This document shows, in pieces, positions 47,447-58,520 of a DNA stretch of 64,000 bases. Each line of letters starts with the position of its first letter. Positions within the stretch are counted from its first letter, which is position 1. Source of the DNA: Pomphorhynchus laevis (taxonomy: Eukaryota; Acanthocephala; Palaeacanthocephala; Echinorhynchida; Pomphorhynchidae); assembly GCA_012934845.2 (NCBI GenBank), contig WNNJ02002059.1:1-64000 (forward strand), in the 5' to 3' direction. Both the position numbers and the translations under genes were made by a program. The notes beneath the pieces were generated by a model. That model had not been told where the DNA came from and did no database searches. It worked only from the letters and a program-made list of their open reading frames with translations.

Positions 47447-47848
47447 GTATTAAGAAATAAAATAATTTTGTAATAATATATCCTCAACAATTATAAATAA
47501 ATCGTAAATAAATTAGTATGGCGGCACGTGCATTTACGAATGCATATATCGGAGTTTATATTTATAAAAGACATTTGTATGGAATTTGTATTTGTACAAG
47601 ACATTTAAACCAACTCTACGTTTTCATTAGGATTAACGTATTGATGCTAATCTTATTGATGCAAGGACGCAATATATGTCAGGTTATATACTTGCTGTAT
47701 ATGGCAAGTATGTCTAGTAACAACGACTTAAAGACTTGAGTATATAGTTCGAGAAAAACTATTTTTATTTTTATTAAAAAACGATTTTTTTGTTTGAAGG
47801 ATACCTCGTAATTAAATATTGTGAAATATTTATATTGTATTATATAAA

Positions 47849-48337
47849 TATTATATATATTTATATAATATATAAATATAATATTTTATATTATATATTT
47901 ATATTATAAACTTATATTATATTAATATAACTTATGTATTAAGTTATATGATAGCATTAGCGTCATAGACAATTATAAAACGTCATTGTGTAAATTAGGT
48001 TTGAATTTGATCTAAAGGGAAATTATTTTTAAAGGGAAATAACTTATTTTCCAAAGCTTTGAAAAATAACATGTCTCAAAGCAGTAAATTAGGTGCTGAA
48101 TTAAGACAACATTTAAATGCTGATGATTCTGAAGAGGACCATAGTGATGAACCAACCCTTCCTATGGCAAACATATTGGAATTAGTCTGGAAAGCAATAC
48201 CTTTAAAGTCACATGTGATAATATTAATATTAATCTTAATATTATATATATTTATATAATATATAAATATAATATTTTATATTATATATATTTATATTAT
48301 AAACTTATAATATATTAATATAACTTATGTATTAATA
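47849..48337. repeat. AT-rich direct repeats flanking a candidate exon
   Basis: 47849-47945 and 48238-48337 share a long A/T tract ending 'aatataacttatgtattaa'. They bracket the candidate exon at 48058-48217. Confidence 0.5.
48058..48217 (+). CDS. Candidate acidic exon of the coiled-coil gene
   Basis: The open frame reads 'SQSSKLGAELRQHLNADDSE', 'EDHSDEPTLP' and 'LVWKAIPLKSH', then GTGATA, which would leave phase 0 as the next exon (51840) requires. The acidic, Ser-rich stretch sits where KIF4-type proteins have an acidic linker. The best acceptor (CCAAAG at 48052-48057) gives a phase that does not match the preceding exon, so an intermediate exon or a different acceptor is needed. Confidence 0.35.
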
Positions 48338-48339
48338 AC

Positions 48340-49320
48340 ATATATTAAATGACTTGGAAAATGACTTGGCGTTTATTATATATTTACATAATCTGTTAAA
48401 GCTAAACCAATGGTCAACAATTGTCGAAGGTGTATATCAATTTTAAATTTAATTTTGTGTTGCTTTTATCTTGTAGCCAGGCCCTTATTTCAATTGTCCA
48501 TATTATTTGCCTGGACGATTATGACATGGAATTTTCATGTCATGAAATTACAAACTTTCATTACAAACTTGAGATTTGATATATTCTACAAATCGGATCA
48601 GATTATAAATTTAATTAATTAAAAAGAGCTTAAAGCTTTTCATTATCTAGAAATTTGTTCAATTTTTAATTATTAAGAACTATAAGCTAATAGGCGAATA
48701 CACGTTTTATATACTATTTTACTGCAGCAAGAGATACTTGAATGTACATTCTACATTTTAATATGAATTTTAGTATACATAATATACATTGTAAACAAAT
48801 TATGTAAACAAATCATTGTAAACAAATTGACAATGTAAACAAAATTTGTGAACACTTTTGAAACAAATTAATTACATTAGAAATATTGATGTCTAATAAA
48901 TAATGAAAGTGAATAAAATGATAATAGTTTACATTAACTTTTAACAAATAAATAATGGATTAAATTTAGTATTAAAAATTGTTTTTTTTATATCACTATA
49001 TTTACAATAAGACATTTTTGTATCATAAAGCGCAAAGCATTATGATATAATTACAATATTAGTTACTAAAATATTGTGATAGTAATATAAATATAATATA
49101 ATTATGTAATAATATATAATATTAATAATATTTAATAATATAATATTTTATCAATAAAATATAAAATATAAAAATATTAATATTATATATTAATAAAATA
49201 TATATTAATATTATATTAAATATTTAATATTATAATATTAAATATTTATTTTTATAATAATTATATTTAATATAATTATTTATTATAATTTTAATATAAA
49301 TTCTTAACTATAATGCAGAA
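48340..49320. other. AT-rich intronic sequence
   Basis: No recognised element; long low-complexity A/T tract at 49080-49310. Confidence 0.4.
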
Positions 49321-49329
49321 AAGTTTAAA

Positions 49330-49900
49330 TATTTGCTCTCCCTTGGTGTAGCTGTATACATTTTCTCATATCACGTAATTGTTCTGACACAAACGTTATT
49401 TTGTAATCCTCGCATCATAACAAGATTTCATTGTATCGAAATTCATGCAACTCTTCGCGGAAGAAGACAGCCGCGAGGGGCTTATTAGTTGGTTTAAATT
49501 ATAAAATTTCCAAATGCAAATTCAGTAAAAAGCAGCTGTAGGATAGCTATTAAAACACCCATATGCACATTTGTAGGCTGCATTACTTTACTCCATTTTC
49601 ATCATCTTCAGAAATAATTTACGAACTATCTACACTCAGTTTAGTTTGGATTACCACATTATAATTGTAGGTGATTTCAACATTCATTACACTAATCCTC
49701 GAAGTACTAAACTACAACTCAACTGAAGCTTCATTCATAATATTGCATTAACCCTTCAATTGTCTTTGTCAAATGCCACTTAATATAGTTATAACTAATC
49801 AATCATCATTGATCTTGTATTTCCATCCAGCACAAGTGACCGTGGACATAAAAGTTCGGGATCGTTTATTTAATAAGCATAAGCCAGTAATCGCCTATCT
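49330..49900 (+). mobile_element. LINE AP-endonuclease remnant
   Basis: Frames give 'LGVAVYIFSYHVIVL' and 'IEIHATLRGRRQPRGAY', then 'DYHIIIVGDFNIHYTNPRS' (GDFN motif near 49665) and 'SIIIDLVFPSSTS' (ID motif near 49815). This is the APE domain of a CR1/L2/Jockey-group LINE. Frameshifts and stops are present; no RT follows. Confidence 0.6.
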
Positions 49901-49914
49901 GATCAGCCACTAAT

Positions 49915-50560
49915 CTGATCAGCCACTACAGTTTGGCGGGCACACACTGAACCGAACAAATGCGTTTAAATACCTTGGCTCTACCATAGCGGTAGATGGT
50001 AACCTACACGCAGAGATCTCTTCTCGAGTAAATGCAGCCTGGATGAAGTGCGGTCAGTTACAGGTATTCTCTGCGATCGAAAGATAAAAGACCGACTGTA
50101 GTCGAAAATTTACAAACTGTAATACGACCCGTGGTCTTCTACGGCGCTAAATGTTGGCCGATATAAAAATATGAAGAACGCAAAGTTGCCGCAATGGAGA
50201 CAAATATGCTCCGATGGACATCCGTTAAAACCTTAAAGTATCATGTACGGAACGAAGAAATAAGGAACCAGTTAAGCGTAGTGCCAATAATAGAGAAACT
50301 TCGCGAAAGACGAATATAATGGTACGGCCACGTTATCCGCGCAAGCGAACACCAGCCATCAAATAAGTTCATCGTCGTGACAGTGGATGAAAAGCGTCCG
50401 ACAGGGAGACATAAACTGCGATGGATGGACGTCATACGTCATGATTTGATAAGTGTTAGACTGGAAACCAAAGGCGCCCTTGATAGAGCCAAGTGGAAGC
50501 AACTCTCAAAAGCAGCGGACCCCGTCCCTACACGGGAAAGACGCTAAAGAAAAATAAGAA
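49915..50560 (+). mobile_element. RTE/CR1-type LINE C-terminus
   Basis: Encodes 'FKYLGSTIAVDGNLHAEISS' and 'RVNAAWMKCGQLQV', then frames matching 'VRPVxxYGAExWP', 'RWxxxVxxxxxxRNEEIR' and 'RRLRWYGHVIRASE', ending near 'KAADPVPTRERR'. This is the common 3' region of endonuclease/RT LINEs. Frameshifted. The opposite-strand frame at 50241-50435 is a shadow of it. Confidence 0.7.
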
Positions 50561-50901
50561 GCCAGTATTCGTCAAAATTGTCATCCTAAATTCAGTCGGC
50601 AAATCGACATTATTAAGCTGGATGCATTTCAAGTTGCTAACATTTACTGGTCATCGATGACATATCGGATAGCTATGTAACTATTTGCAATACAATGGCT
50701 ACGGCTTGTATCACCCGTACCAATGAGAGAAATAATCAATCTTCAGTCATACCGCATCCGCACGTTGGGCAGGATCACAACAACAATTACACTAATCATG
50801 AATTAATGCAATTAATTAAAATGATTTAAACCTTTTGCTCCTAAATTATTGCAATTAATCCAAACATTATATTAGAACTTATAATTTATAATTTATAATA
50901 G

Positions 50902-51057
50902 TATGAAATCAAAGAACTTGTATTATTCGAGAAAAAATTATCAGTTCAATATTTCAATAGCTGCTGTTATCATCGCCAGGAGCGCTGATAAAAGCAACTA
51001 TTGAAATATTGGACTGACAAGTTTTTCTCGAACAATACAAGTTTCTTTGATTCCATA
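50902..51057. repeat. Hairpin MITE-like element
   Basis: Arms starting 'tatgaaatcaaagaacttg' and ending 'caagtttctttgattccata' are complementary almost to the centre ('caatatttcaatagct' against 'aactattgaaatattg'), about 155 bases in all. No ORF. Confidence 0.7.
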
Positions 51058-51507
51058 CATTTTCATAAATTATTACAATGTATACATTTTAATCAATTAT
51101 TACAATAGAAAGAAACGGATATTTTCAAATATATTTTATATATAAATATTATACTATATAATATTATACTTTAATAATATTTTATGTTGTTTATTATAAA
51201 CAGTTTGCCGGAAGTATAAATTTTACATATTTTTAGTAAACAATATTTTAAAAAGCTAATTGATTAATTGCCATAATATGCTTTCCAAAACTACTAAACT
51301 ACTAAACGTTTAATTTTCTTCAGGTTTATTTAATGATCTGCTGAAAAGCGCTGTCGAAAGTAATAACGTAATGCATGACGTCATTCTCAATGTTTTTATT
51401 AGGTTTCAGTTCAAGTAGAAACGTAAATTTTAATTTTATATTTGAAAACTAATTAATTACTTATTGACAGATTTTTTGAAATAATAAGAGAATTCTCTAG
51501 ACGAATT

Positions 51508-51600
51508 AAATCAGCTAACTGAGTCTACGTATTTAATATAATTATAAAATTAAAAAATAATAATAATGCTAAATCAAAATTTAATAATTAAATTATAAAT
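51508..51600 (+). repeat. Dispersed 'AGCTAACTGAGTCTACGTATT' family copy
   Basis: About 90 bases match the left part of the 21696 and 52311 blocks. Other same-strand copies at 21696, 21900, 52311 and 52510; reverse copies between 26180 and 27350. Confidence 0.65.
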
Positions 51601-51839
51601 AATAAATGATTTTTATACGATTAATAACGATATTTTGTAAACTAAACTTATTAATTAGTAATATCTACAGTTTAAATATTTTTATAATTTTGAATATTAT
51701 TTAAAAATAATAAATTATTTTACCATATAAATACATCATTTAATTAAGTAAAACGATTAACAAACGATTTACAAGTAATTAATCAAGATAATCCAGATAA
51801 TGAAATTAAGAAAAATTTGAATATTTGCAATGTATTTAG

Positions 51840-52140
51840 AGTACCAATAATAATCAAACGTCGCGTAAGCGCAAAGGAACTGACATATTAAAAAACATCG
51901 AGTATAATATTAAATATTTATTACAGCGCACACAAGAATGTGAAAATGAGTTGGACCGATTATCTGTTGAGGTATGTTATAAATAAGTATGCTATTTAAA
52001 TTTAGAATACATTTTCATTTATTCAATCTTACTAGAATAAAGATCCCATAAAGTCATTTAATGATCTGATTGAAGAAATTCCGACTATCCGGGAATTAAA
52101 AAACCTACTTTGTTTACTCTTCAAAGATAGCCTCGAAATT
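51840..52140 (+). CDS. Coiled-coil protein, possible kinesin-4 tail: exons e and f
   Basis: Exon 51840-51971 (44 codons, acceptor ATTTAG) and exon 52036-52140 (35 codons), phase 0, 64-nt intron, donor GTAAGT. Exon e starts with a basic patch 'QTSRKRKGTDI', then 'RTQECENELDRLSVE'. Exon f reads 'NKDPIKSFNDLIEEIPTIRE', then 'LKNLLCLLFKDSLEI'. In KIF4 the corresponding order is an I-x-x-QIxxLQQKL coiled coil, a short linker, then 'RWENIATILEAKCALKYLI'. The similarity in spacing (W/F, I..I.E, L..L) is the best support for a kinesin-4 tail. Confidence 0.6.
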
Positions 52141-52310
52141 GTAAGTTGCTTTTATTTCATTGATTTTAGGTAACCAATATCATATTTATCACATCAGATT
52201 AGTTATTATATCATTGAGTGCATATCAAAAAAATAAGTATGCCAACAAATGTTCAAAAACATGCTGTTGGTATTATATAATATAATCTTAAAAACTTTGT
52301 ACTAATGTTA

Positions 52311-53098
52311 AATCAGCTAACTGAGTCTACGTATTGTTATATAATTATAAAATAAACAAAACATAATAATGCTAAATCAAAATTTAATAATTAAATAATA
52401 AAATTAATAATTGTTTTTAGATTTTCTATAATTTAAATCAAGTTAAAAAATAAAATTTAAAATAAACGTCAATTTTATGAATTGACTAATAATAACATGT
52501 CAGTAGAACAAATCAAATCAGCTAACTGAGTCTACGTATTTAATATAATGATAAAATAAACAAAACATACTAATGCTAAATCAAAATTTAATAATTAAAT
52601 AATAGGAAAGAAATATTAAAGAAATAAATGTGTAGATATATTTTTGTTGAACACATCTTGATGACACAATTTATTTGATTACATGATTCGATTGTTTTGA
52701 TGTTTTTATAATTTTGATATTTTCAATCTTTTGATATAAATTTACAAGTGCATTATTGGCATATAAAATATTATTGAATCTTTAATGTTCAAAAGAACGA
52801 TTTACAGCTTATTTAATTTAACTGCTAAAATGAAATTCTGTAGATTTTAATAATGCTTTCTTAGTTCTTTTTAATTAAGCTTTCTACTGCTTTTCTATAG
52901 CTTTTTTTACAAATCTAGAGAACAAATTGGTCTTTCATGACCAATTGTTTAGTTTTTTCAAGCGAAGAATGAACTATTTTCTTCGTTTTTCTTGGTAACA
53001 TACAGTATGAAATTGAAATGTCCTGCTACTAAGGTAAATTTTCGAAATTTAATTTTCCAGTAGAAAAAGGATTACGTAATTTCAGAGTTAAACCATCT
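52311..53098. repeat. Copy 2 of the 0.79-kb duplicated block
   Basis: Counterpart of 21696-22483, same orientation. Lies in the intron after exon f. Confidence 0.85.
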
Positions 53099-53224
53099 CT
53101 ATTTGATTTTAACTCTGAAATGTACATTTCAGAGTTAAAAAAATAAAAATAAAATAAAAATAAAAAATAAAAAATAAAATTTAAAATAAACGTCATTTTT
53201 ATGAATTGACTAATAAATAACAGA

Positions 53225-53387
53225 CGTTGTATCAGAATAAGAATTAGAGGTCATCAGGAGGAACTGCTATGCTATCAGGTTTCGGCCCCTAACTCCTCTA
53301 CCCAACATAGCAGCGGGGCCAAATACATGCTAATGATGTATTTCCTCTGAAATAAGTATCTAGTATCTTATTCTAATACAAAGTATA
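53225..53387 (-). ncRNA. Structured 3' region of a Penelope-type element
   Basis: Downstream (minus strand) of the RT frame ending at 53388. GGCCCC pairs with GGGGCC and CTGCTATG with CATAGCAG, interleaved as a pseudoknot; GAGGA pairs with TCCTC. GAAAC (53279-53283 reversed) and CTGATGA (53251-53257 reversed) lie between. The diverged copy at 27025-27105 keeps the pairing with compensating changes (TTTTATG/CATAGAA, GAGGAAT/ATTCCTC). The interleaving recalls HDV-like ribozymes; the boxes recall hammerheads. Function unproven. Confidence 0.3.
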
Positions 53388-54077
53388 TTATTTATTATCC
53401 ATCCATAAAAATTTGCCACTTAAGAGTTTTAATTTATTCTTTATATTATTGTGTTGATTTATATATTTTACTATTTTCTGCTTGATGTTATTTTTATAGT
53501 AACCTAGTTTAAAATATGTATCTATTAAATTATTTAAATGATTTTGAAGAAAGCCAATATCATTACATATTGTTGCAATTCTTAAAATTTCATTATTTAA
53601 TGTATTATATTTTATATTATATGGTATGCATGAATGCTCATGCAAAAATATGTTTCTTGTAAATTTAAATATGTCATCTTTACGATATAAATTAATAGTA
53701 GTTTTAGTTAATGTTAATTTAATGTTCATATCTAGATATACACCTTCTTTATCATTAATATTGGTTTTGTTAAGAATAAGGCTTTCTGGATAAATGTGCT
53801 CACTAATTGAATAAAAATTATTAGAATTAAATACACATATATCATCAATGTATCGAAACATATATTTCATATATTTATATTGTTTAAATTTAGTTTTTAC
53901 ACAGTTATGAACAAATTCATATTCTATAAAGCTTAAAAACAAGTCAGCTATAATTGGGCTACTATTACCACCCATTGGAACACCTTGTACTTGTCTAAAT
54001 ATAGACAATATTATCAACATTTCAATATTATCTTGTTTTGTAAAAGTCTGTTTTAATTTAATAATCTTTACTTCCAA
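53388..54077 (-). mobile_element. Penelope-type reverse transcriptase, best copy
   Basis: One frame of about 229 codons covers 'FRQVQGVPMGGNSSPIIADL' (GxPMGGNxSP), 'FLSFIEYEFVHNC', 'MFRYIDDICVFN' (catalytic YxDD), 'EGVYLDMNIKLTLTK', 'LYRKDDIFKFTRNIFLH' and 'ICNDIGFLQNHLNNL', ending at a TAA. The family (LYxKxDDFxF ... RxARxC ... GY) is the Penelope-like or closely related RT group. The 5' part is missing and no GIY-YIG part is seen, so it is a fragment; this part looks whole and relatively young. Related fragments lie at 9603-13740 and 35000-35110. Confidence 0.75.
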
Positions 54078-54089
54078 TCATTTAAAAGA

Positions 54090-55165
54090 ATGTATATCTA
54101 AATGATATTTTATATAATAAATTATATGTAAATGACCCTAAATAATATATAATGATATTATATAATAATTAATATCATTATTATATTATGATTAACACTA
54201 TTTACTTTTAAATAATGCTTTTATAATATTTCTTAATCATTTAGAAGAAAGACAATAATTTATTTTTTACAAATGGATATTTGAAAATTATTTCGTAAGA
54301 TGAAACTCGTTAGTGGAAATTTCCGCCTTATTTTTTTGATTTCATAAAAAGACCCTTAAGTATGAAGGAGCATAACAATATAATATGGATACAATCTTTA
54401 AAGAACGAGAGGAATTGTATCTATAATGGCTATAAATATTGTACAAATATGGATAAAACGTAAATGATTGACGGGTAGAATATTAAAAAAATAAAACTAT
54501 GAATATATCTAATTATTATATATCGGAAAGGGGGAATATAAACTACATATTGTAGTTTATAATATTAATTTGAGTGAAAATATTTAAATATGTGGTAGTA
54601 TATTCTAAGAAAAACCTTTAAATACTGCGAATATTTGTTTATCGTGGACAGTGGTAAAAGGGGTAAGTAGGGAATGTATTGTGATTCATAATAAATTTTA
54701 CAATATTGATTCGACATAAAATCAATATTTTACGATATTGATATTTATTATATATTTCGATACTTAATGCTTCAAAAAATGATATAATCAAAAATAATCT
54801 TTATCAAAAATAATTTAATTATTTTAAATTATTTATCAAATTAACAAGTGATTTGTTAAATTAAACAATTAAATTTTTTATTTATGAAACATTTTATGAA
54901 AATATAAAATTTTATCTAATATTATTTCGATATTTAATGCTTTAGCAAACAACATGTTATAGTGTATTTTTAATAAATTTAATAAAAAAATAAAGTTTAT
55001 TAAAATTTTATTTGAAATTTGAATATAAAATGTCAATATTTCAATGTAAATATGAAAAACGAAATTTTTTTTGTATAAAGTTATAAATCTTTTTGTAGAT
55101 ATTTAATTTCCTGAACTTAAATATCTAATAAAATATTTGATATTTAATGAAACGTTCTATTTTCA
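54090..55165. other. AT-rich intronic sequence
   Basis: No gene or repeat recognised; short palindrome near 54541-54560. Confidence 0.4.
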
Positions 55166-55169
55166 TTAG

Positions 55170-55338
55170 CATTCCGAAGCAAGCAAGTATAAGAAAACCA
55201 ACCTTTTGCTACTTCAAGAGAATCGTGAATTCGAACAGACTAAAATACTTCGAGTAAATGCAATGCAACCAATGATTTTACAAACAAGCAGTGATTTTGA
55301 AGTTGATGAAATCATTTTGGCACCAGTTTTAGACGATG
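55170..55338 (+). CDS. Coiled-coil protein, possible kinesin-4 tail: exon g
   Basis: Acceptor TTCATTAG and donor GTATTA, 56 codons plus one base. It reads 'HSEASKYKKTNLLLLQENRE', then 'FEQTKILRVNAMQPM' and an acidic end 'DEIILAPVLDD'. It completes the coiled coil of exon f and leads into the terminal exon at 61420, whose first two bases restore the split Gly codon. Confidence 0.6.
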
Positions 55339-55863
55339 GTATTATAAATGTGATCTAATATATACATGAACATTGTGATTCAGATTAATAGTCCATTAAC
55401 TTGGAATAATTACATATGGAGATTATATAAACAGTTCAACTTGGTGGTTTTATCCACGAAGTTGGAATACATCGGACAATTTATAATATTATTTTCTTAT
55501 CTTTTTATATGATCTTCTTGTTCGTGAAATGTCCAGTAGATTGTTCATTAAATGCCCATCTGCAGATTTGATGATTATTTACCAAATGTGCATTTTATGT
55601 TTTCACATTCTCAGCTGCTTATTTTAACTGCAGCAAATATTTATATTATCTAAAAGATCAAATATAAATCTACAATTAATATTAAATCATCAATTCTCCA
55701 ATTGGTGGCCAAACCAAATTTGCCTTAATAGAAATAATAAATAATTATTCAATTAAATAATTAAATAATTTAAATAATATAAGATTATATTATAAACATG
55801 TACATTTATATATTATATATGTAATTTTCTATATTTCTATTATATCATTTTTATTATATTATT

Positions 55864-56170
55864 ACAGTTTTTTTCGTCTTATATGTTAAGTGTTGCATTA
55901 AATATGGTCACCATTTTCACAACATGAAACAAACTTGTCAAAAAACAAGTTTGTTTCATGTTGGTGGTATCTGCAAGAAAATTATCATCATTTTCCTTCA
56001 ACGACTACCATTTTTTTCGGCATTCTTAATTGAACTTATTTGATTTGTTTGCTATATGAACTCCTCAAAATATCTTATTTTTTGTTAGTTGCTCAACATG
56101 TTGCTTTACTTACACACTGCGTATTTGATGATGTGTACTGCAACAGTGTTTTCACTGTGTTTGAGTTATA
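55864..56170. repeat. Left-end relic of the Tc1/mariner-like element with a hairpin
   Basis: 55864-55912 ('cagtttttttcgtctt' ... 'ttgcattaaatatggtcacc') is a diverged copy of 56175-56222. A perfect hairpin (55921-55938 with 55945-55962) follows. No transposase here. Confidence 0.55.
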
Positions 56171-56194
56171 TTACAGTGTTTTTCGTCCTTTATG

Positions 56195-57107
56195 GTTAGT
56201 GTTGCATTAAATATGGTCACAATTGCATTGATTACGGTCATGTTGCATTCAATATATAATCATTGATTACGGTCAGGCCAAAAATGTATTTATGTCAACA
56301 ACGGAAAGAATCTCAATATCTGTAAATGAATCGTCAATTGAAACCAATCACACACAATTTTTAATGGTAGTAATGTTACATCGATCTCTCACCTTGGCGT
56401 GCCCAGAAATACAGTGTCAAATATTGTATGTAAATTTCTACAAACGGATCAGGAACAAGCAAAGCCAATAGATAGAAATCGACCATTAAAACTATCTGGA
56501 TCTCAAAGAAACAATAGACGATAATGGATTGATGATAATTGTTTACTTTTTCTTTCTGAGATCGTGACCCGAGTTAGAAATGAATTTAAAATCACATTTT
56601 CAACATCTTTGGTTGATAGGTGTCTTCGCAATTTTCACTACACCGTAAAATATGTATTTCCGGTTCATGTAGCTCGTAATGCCGAGCGTAAAATTGATTT
56701 GCGATTTGAGTACGCTCAAATATTTTGGCAATTAGAACGAGATTTCCCTTTTCAAAGCATTCATTTTTGTTGATGACGTTGGTTTTAAGGTATCATCACG
56801 TCCTAAAATAGGAAGAACGCGAGTATAAGCAAGGGCAACAACAGTTCCATTAGCAAGGAGCAGAAATATTTCTGTTGTTGTGTCAATGTCTAAGGATAAG
56901 CTTCTCTATCTCAAAGTGCATGATTATGCTGTTACAATGGAAATTTTTTAAACTTGTTTGAATGAATTAAAAGATGCATGTGATGAAACCGGAATAAGAA
57001 ATCCTGTTATCATTATTGATACTGCAAGGATTCATTATTATCTATATTGAATGCAAGATGATTACAATCAATGCAAAAGTGACCATGTTGAATGCAAGAT
57101 GACCATT
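56195..57107 (+). mobile_element. Tc1/mariner (IS630-type) transposon, internally deleted
   Basis: Inverted repeats of about 62 bases (56195-56257 and 57043-57107) enclose transposase frames. These read 'SISHLGVPRNTVSNIV' (helix-turn-helix), 'IDRNRPLKLS', then 'STSLVDRCLRNFHYTVK' and 'YAQIFWQLERDFPFQSIHF'. After a frameshift 'VDDVGFKVSSRPKIGR' carries the first catalytic Asp (about 56770). 'LNELKDAC' and 'NPVIIIDTARIHYY' carry the second (about 57020). The right repeat begins immediately after 'RIHYY', so the third acidic residue is missing. The copy has frameshifts and a 3' deletion and is inactive. Confidence 0.75.
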
Positions 57108-57109
57108 TG

Positions 57110-58125
57110 TATTGATCGTTTCTTACTTTTTTTTAACAAATAAGCTGAAATTATTTTCTTTTATATAAATTTAATATTTTGTAAAAGTTTAATTATCATA
57201 TAATCTTATATTTAGGAAAGTTATATAAATATCATATTGTAATACTGAGTGGGATTTATAAATACTCTAACTCGCATAAATCAATTTCATTTGTGATACA
57301 CAAAAACCGCAGATTCTAAAATTAGAGAATTTTTTCATAATTATTAAGTTCGTTTACAAATTGAATATAGAAATGAATTTGATTTTTCAATTGAAAAATT
57401 GAATTTATGCAATATGTTGTATATACAACATACACAGATAATTATCGATAAAGAAATAATCATTTTATTCAATGTTTGAAAGAATACAACCTTAATTCGA
57501 TATTAATATGATGGATGGGCAAGTTTAGACACATAGTGGTCATACTTTCATTTTGATCTTACTTGAGGTTTAGGATAAACTAAAATAAACTTGGTCTATC
57601 TGTATCATCAAGTTCTAATGTGAATAGGATGAAAATTTCTGACGCTTCTGAGACTGCAAATGTGTAGTCTGCAGGATATCATAGGATTACCTTCAAAGAG
57701 TAGAAAGTTGAATACATAAAACCTCTTTTGGGTTTTCTTATGTCTGGGTAATACTTAAATGTAAGTGTTAGTAGCACTAAAGTTAAGTGTTACTCTCTAA
57801 GTAACACTTAGTTACTGTCTGCTTAGGGATGGAACATAAATTATATCGGTCTTCCAATAATTCTAGCTTAGCTACAACATCATATATACTTTTAATTTCG
57901 GAACAGGATCGACCAAATAAATTTATGATCCTTTATATTTCACCAGCTATTACAAGCATCGCAAAACATACAATTATTTATTATTTACGAAAAAAATTTG
58001 ATGCTAACAGAAAGTCACTATTTAATTCATAGTTCGTTGATTATGTTCAAATAAAATAGAAAAGAATGAATCAATTTCATTTATTTTTCTTAACAGTGAT
58101 ACGGAAGAATTCCATGTTATTAATA
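57110..58125. other. Intronic sequence without recognised element
   Basis: Open frame at 57829-58032 shows no family features; palindromic 'agtgttactctctaagtaacact'-like stretch near 57790-57815. Confidence 0.35.
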
Positions 58126-58129
58126 TATT

Positions 58130-58520
58130 GTTTACCATTTTTTATCAAGATTTGCTTGAGTGTCAAAGTTAATTTTCTTGAAATTGATTGGCATTATAAT
58201 AGACACGAGAAGATTTATTGTTGAAAAAGTGTGCAAGATTTTAATGATAGCGTCTTTATCAACAATGAAATTATACTTAATTTATACTTATCACTGATAC
58301 GGAAGAATTCAATATTAATATTTTGTTTATCAGTTTTTATTATAATCAAGATTTGCTATCGTGTCAAAGTGAACTTTCTTGTAGTTGATGAACATTGTTG
58401 AAACGAGACAATTTATTGTTAAAAAAAGGGTGCAACAAGATTTAATTCAAATCTTCTCGTGTCAATGTCCATCAACCTCAAGAAAGTTCACTTTGACACA
58501 AATGCTAATCTTGAATATTT
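58130..58520. repeat. Tandem and inverted end repeats of a Penelope-like element
   Basis: 58140-58270 and 58320-58445 are diverged tandem copies ('tcaagatttgct' ... 'gtcaaagt' ... 'ttgattg/ttgatga' ... 'acgaga'). 58448-58505 is an inverted copy containing 'caagaaagttcactttgac'. Tandem or inverted pseudo-LTRs are typical of Penelope-like elements. A related fragment is at 2860-2900, and partial ones at 60790-60870. Confidence 0.6.

Noticed and set aside
47518-47745. 73-codon frame starting MAARAF
   Set aside because: Lies in an intron, lacks family similarity and has low-complexity hydrophobic composition.
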